This document shows positions 60,874 to 64,000 of a stretch of 64,000 nucleotides of DNA, piece after piece. Source of the stretch: Chloroflexota bacterium (GTDB lineage Bacteria > Chloroflexota > Limnocylindria > Limnocylindrales > CSP1-4); contig JACPOS010000006.1 of the NCBI GenBank assembly GCA_016191395.1, positions 1 through 64,000 of the forward strand. The letters are read 5' to 3'. The first letter of the stretch is position 1. Every line of letters begins with the position of its first letter. The translations under genes and the position numbers were made by a program. The notes below the pieces were generated by a model, which saw nothing but the letters and a program-made list of their open reading frames with translations, was not told the DNA's origin and made no database searches.

Positions 60874-61280
60874 CGGGACGCCTCCGGTCGTATGGCAATG
60901 CCGAGATCGCCCTCGGCCTCGGTCCAGGTATCCAGGTGCTCGGTGACGAGCCCGTCGCCGCCGAAGCGGAGCATCGATGTGCCGGCGATCGTGCTCACGG
61001 TCCCGTCCGACGCGGTGATCACGGCGCGGTACTCCACCGCGGCTCGGCCGTTGGCGCCCGTGACCGGTGCGCCGAACGCGAAGCGGGCCGATCGCTCTCC
61101 GCCGAACGACTGGGCCGCGTAGTCGAATGCCGCCTGGCGGCCCCGACCCGCGGCCCGGAACGGCTGCGAGCGGAACACGCAGTCAGGCGCATAGCGCGCG
61201 GCGATGACCACGGGGTCGTGTCGCGCCCACCCGTCGGACCAGGCGTCCACCCAGGCGGACACCGCCTCTGCCGTGTTCAT
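60870..61280 (-). CDS. NTF2-like/SnoaL-type protein
   Basis: AVSAWVDAWSDGWARHDPVVIAARYAPDCVFRSQPFR ... VEYRAVI. Confidence 0.88.
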   Translation of the reverse strand: MNTAEAVSAWVDAWSDGWARHDPVVIAARYAPDCVFRSQPFRAAGRGRQAAFDYAAQSFGGERSARFAFGAPVTGANGRAAVEYRAVITASDGTVSTIAGTSMLRFGGDGLVTEHLDTWTEAEGDLGIAIRPEASR

Positions 61281-61867
61281 GCGTTCGCGATCATGCGGAT
61301 GGACAGCTCCACGAGATGGTCGGCGACGCGCGCAGCAGGCAACCGTCCGTTCGGGTCGTACCAGCCTGCGACGCCGTTCACGGCGCTGAGCAGCGTGCTG
61401 GTGGCGATGCCCGGATCTGTCATCGCGAAGGCTCCGACCGCGATGCCGTCCTCGATGCGGCGCCGGAACCGCGCCTCGTACGCGTCGCGGCGATCGAGGA
61501 TCGCCTGGCGGTGCTCCGGCGCGAGGGCGCGCCATTCGTGCACAAAGACGCCGGCGGCGTCGACGTCCGAGGTGAGCACGTCCACGTGGGCGCGCACCAG
61601 CGCCGCGAGAGCCTCCGCGGGATCGCCGGGCCGGTCCGCATCCGCAGCCGCCTCGGCCGCCGTGGCGGCGGCCTCGAACCGCGTCGCCGCTCGATCGACG
61701 ATCGCCCAGAGCACGTCCTCCTTCGAGGTGACGTGCGCGTACAGGCTGGCGCCCTGGACGGCCAGCGCCCGCGCGATGTCGCGGATGCTCGTGCCGGCGT
61801 AGCCGCGCTCACGGAACAGCTCGCTCGCGACGTCCTCGATCGCCTGGCGCCTTGTCGGCTCGACCAT
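61277..61867 (-). CDS. TetR family transcriptional regulator
   Basis: RQAIEDVASELFRERGYAGTSIRDIARALAVQGASLYAHVTSKEDVLWAIVDRA. Confidence 0.95.
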   Translation of the reverse strand: MVEPTRRQAIEDVASELFRERGYAGTSIRDIARALAVQGASLYAHVTSKEDVLWAIVDRAATRFEAAATAAEAAADADRPGDPAEALAALVRAHVDVLTSDVDAAGVFVHEWRALAPEHRQAILDRRDAYEARFRRRIEDGIAVGAFAMTDPGIATSTLLSAVNGVAGWYDPNGRLPAARVADHLVELSIRMIANA

Positions 61868-61887
61868 GTTCCGGGTCGTCCTCTGGT

Positions 61888-61909
61888 ACCTAACTAGCGA
61901 TCGTTAGGT
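61888..61909. promoter_or_regulatory. TetR-type palindromic operator
   Basis: ACCTAAC-TAGCGATC-GTTAGGT, perfect 7-bp arms, about 20 bp upstream of the TetR start codon. Confidence 0.8.
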
Positions 61910-61963
61910 TACCTCCGCATGGCCTACGCTCGCCACTGCTGATCATTGCTTGTGTGTCGCTGA

Positions 61964-62323
61964 TCAGCTCGCGGTCGTGCGCCCAGAGTCCTGGCGGTCG
62001 GCCAACGCGAATGCTATGGCAGCAGGTAGCCAGTAGAGACCGCCCAGGAAGAAGCCAGCAGCACATGCAACGATGGCCATCGTGTCCATCGCGATTCGCA
62101 CTGATTGCGGCTTCCTACGGTTGTATGTTCGCGTCGAGACGATGAACGCGATCCAGGCAATCGATGCAATTGCGCCTTCGGCCGTGGCCCAGAGCACAAC
62201 GATCGGAAGCGCAGTCAAAGTAGCGGCAACCAGCGGCAAGATCATCGGCACCAATCGAGAAGAAAGCACGCTACAAACTAGGGCTATCGGCCCGCCCCAC
62301 CATAGTACCGCATAAGGAAAAGG
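61964..62323 (-). CDS. small membrane protein, unknown function (start uncertain; ORF open to 62440)
   Basis: Hydrophobic helices WWGGPIALVCSVL, MILPLVAATLTALPIVVLWA, IVACAAGFFLGGLYWLPAAIAFAL. Confidence 0.6.
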   Translation of the reverse strand, partial: PFPYAVLWWGGPIALVCSVLSSRLVPMILPLVAATLTALPIVVLWATAEGAIASIAWIAFIVSTRTYNRRKPQSVRIAMDTMAIVACAAGFFLGGLYWLPAAIAFALADRQDSGRTTAS

Positions 62324-63195
62324 CACCCGGATGTCGACCAGGTATTGACTCCACCCCCAATGTTGCCGTTGCCGAAACCGTAAACATTGTTCGCGGAGTA
62401 GTACGTGGTCGTTGTTCCACATGTGGGCAGCGGGAACCAACTTGAGGTTCGATAAGTAGCGTTCGTGTACCCAGTACCAACCGTGTGATTCGCGTTGTAG
62501 TAGGCACTTTGATAGTGATAGATTTCAGACCACCCGTTCCACGATGCCCACTGCCGAGAATCCCAATAGACAAGGTTGGACACTGTGCCCGTGCTCGTAT
62601 CGTAGGTCCAACTTATGTTGTTCCTGACTCCATTGAGGAGCAGCGGGACAGGGTCGACCCAAACGGTTGAGAAGTAGCCGGACGTGTTGACAAGCGCGAG
62701 GGGCGTGGGGCTGGCTGCGTTGTCGACCGAAGTCGGGATCGTTGAAGCGGCCTCGGCCTTTCCACTGGAGTCCGGTACGGGTGCAGCTGTGGTGGCACCA
62801 ACTTCGAGGAGAATCTGATTCTTCTTGGGATCGACGGCGATCTCTCTGAACCAAACCCTTCCGGAGAACACCCGAACTGCGAATGGGTACGAGTATCCGC
62901 CGTTTGATGGAATACCTGAGATGACCCAGTACGACTTGAAGGTCAGATCCGATGGGACGGGCAGGTCCACGGCCTGGACCGAATCTCCCGCAAAGTCAAC
63001 TGGGCTGACAATCTGCGCTGCCGCGCTCGTTATCGCGTATGGCAATCCTTGGGAACGCGCGACGCCAACGGTAGGGCCTACGGCCACGCTGGCCACCACA
63101 GCCATCACCATCAGCCGAATCGGGGCTCGATACCGACCTAGCAAAGAGGCGGGCCGGGCTCGCCCCGCCTTCCGGACAGGGGTCGAGATCATCAC
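62284..63195 (-). CDS. secreted Tyr/Trp/Ser/Thr-rich protein, unknown function
   Basis: 303 aa; basic N-terminus plus MVMAVVASVAVGPTVGVARSQG signal; body rich in aromatic residues. Confidence 0.78.
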   Translation of the reverse strand: MMISTPVRKAGRARPASLLGRYRAPIRLMVMAVVASVAVGPTVGVARSQGLPYAITSAAAQIVSPVDFAGDSVQAVDLPVPSDLTFKSYWVISGIPSNGGYSYPFAVRVFSGRVWFREIAVDPKKNQILLEVGATTAAPVPDSSGKAEAASTIPTSVDNAASPTPLALVNTSGYFSTVWVDPVPLLLNGVRNNISWTYDTSTGTVSNLVYWDSRQWASWNGWSEIYHYQSAYYNANHTVGTGYTNATYRTSSWFPLPTCGTTTTYYSANNVYGFGNGNIGGGVNTWSTSGCLFLMRYYGGAGR

Positions 63196-63306
63196 GAGTC
63201 TCCCTTTCGTGTGTGAGGCCCTCAGTGTACGCGCCGTCCGCTACGGTTGTCGTGAGCTCTCGTCAACTTGCGTGAACGGACTCAACTTGTTGCCGTCGGG
63301 AGCTAG

Positions 63307-63338
63307 TGTGCGCAATACTGTGCGCATGAGTGTGCGCA
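63307..63338. promoter_or_regulatory. three TGTGCGCA sites at 12-bp period (toxin-antitoxin autoregulation candidate)
   Basis: TGTGCGCA at 63307, 63319, 63331. Confidence 0.75.
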
Positions 63339-63580
63339 CCAATCTGCTGCTGCCCGAAGACCTGGTGGAGCAACTCGATCGAATTGCCGGTCCCCGAGGT
63401 CGGAGCCGATACGTCGCCGACGCGGTCCGGGAACGTCTACGGCGGGACGAACGCATGGCGGCGATCAAGGCTGCGGCCGGCCTCTGGCGTGATCACCCGC
63501 TGTTCCCCACCTCCGAGGCAGTTGTCGAATGGGTCCGCGAACTCCGGCGGGAGAAGACCGACTCCAGCGACACGCCATGA
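63326..63580 (+). CDS. ribbon-helix-helix antitoxin (VapB-like)
   Basis: MSVRTNLLLPEDLVEQLDRIAGPRGRSRYVADAVRERLRRDER; ATGA overlap with PIN toxin. Confidence 0.9.
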   Translation: MSVRTNLLLPEDLVEQLDRIAGPRGRSRYVADAVRERLRRDERMAAIKAAAGLWRDHPLFPTSEAVVEWVRELRREKTDSSDTP

Positions 63581-63957
63581 GGTACATGCTTGATACGACC
63601 TTCGCGGTCGACTACCTGCGTGATGACCCGGACTGCGTGGCTCGCTTCGCGCGGCTGTTCGAAGATGGTGACGAGCCGTACGTCAATGAGGTCGTCCTGT
63701 GCGAGCTCGCCGTGGGCGTTCGCGCCACGGACGACCCGAGGTTCCTGGCATTCGTGCGGGCCGTGTCGTTCGTCCAGCCCGGGCCAGAGGTGGCTCTCCA
63801 GGCCGGGATCTGGCGCCGCGAAGCGCGGCGAACTGGGCGGACCTTGAGCCTCTCAGACTCGTTGATCGCCGCAGCCGCCAATGGTCTTGGCGGCCCTGTC
63901 CTCACGCGGAACGGCGGCGATTTCCTCCTGGCCCCGATCCGGGTCGAGACGTACTGA
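63577..63957 (+). CDS. vapC: PIN-domain toxin ribonuclease (VapC family)
   Basis: MLDTTFAVDYLRDD ... NEVVLCELAVGV ... LSDSLIAAAANGLGGPVLTRNGGDF. Confidence 0.93.
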   Translation: MRYMLDTTFAVDYLRDDPDCVARFARLFEDGDEPYVNEVVLCELAVGVRATDDPRFLAFVRAVSFVQPGPEVALQAGIWRREARRTGRTLSLSDSLIAAAANGLGGPVLTRNGGDFLLAPIRVETY

Positions 63958-64000
63958 TTCGGTCGGGATGGCTACTCGCCGGTGAAGCGGGGAGGGCGCT

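Overview
This is a 64 kb, high-GC bacterial chromosomal window with about 70 supportable genes, mostly housekeeping and metabolic. The gene mix (F420-type LLM oxidoreductase, large LuxR/AAA regulator, PntAA/AB/B, actinobacterial/Chloroflexota-like proteins) suggests Actinomycetota or Chloroflexota, but the lineage is not provable from this window. Recognisable blocks are: the 3' end of an IS481-like transposase at the left edge; S9 peptidase, VanY-like and amidase/PGRP enzymes; NAD(P) transhydrogenase pntAA-AB-B; MFS plus an orphan DNA methyltransferase; a tRNA with a UAU (Ile) anticodon; an OpuC-type osmoprotectant ABC operon; an ECF sigma operon with a beta-propeller membrane partner; a paaABCD operon with TetR and NTF2-like genes, plus nearby thiolase and 3-hydroxyacyl-CoA dehydrogenase; and a VapBC-type toxin-antitoxin pair at the right edge. 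I saw no CRISPR array, rRNA or complete prophage. The most unusual items are: (1) a two-gene secreted/lipoprotein cassette flanked by exact 142-bp direct repeats (51989-53791); (2) the tRNA-Ile(UAU) with encoded CCA; (3) a 31-aa basic/hydrophobic micro-ORF with a perfect 14-bp terminator hairpin and a long leader; (4) the ECF sigma/beta-propeller operon with a shared-intergenic inverted repeat; (5) three TGTGCGCA sites at exact 12-bp spacing on the toxin-antitoxin promoter; (6) several clean inverted-repeat operators or MITE-like structures. Everything comes from reading the sequence and the ORF track; no searches were run.
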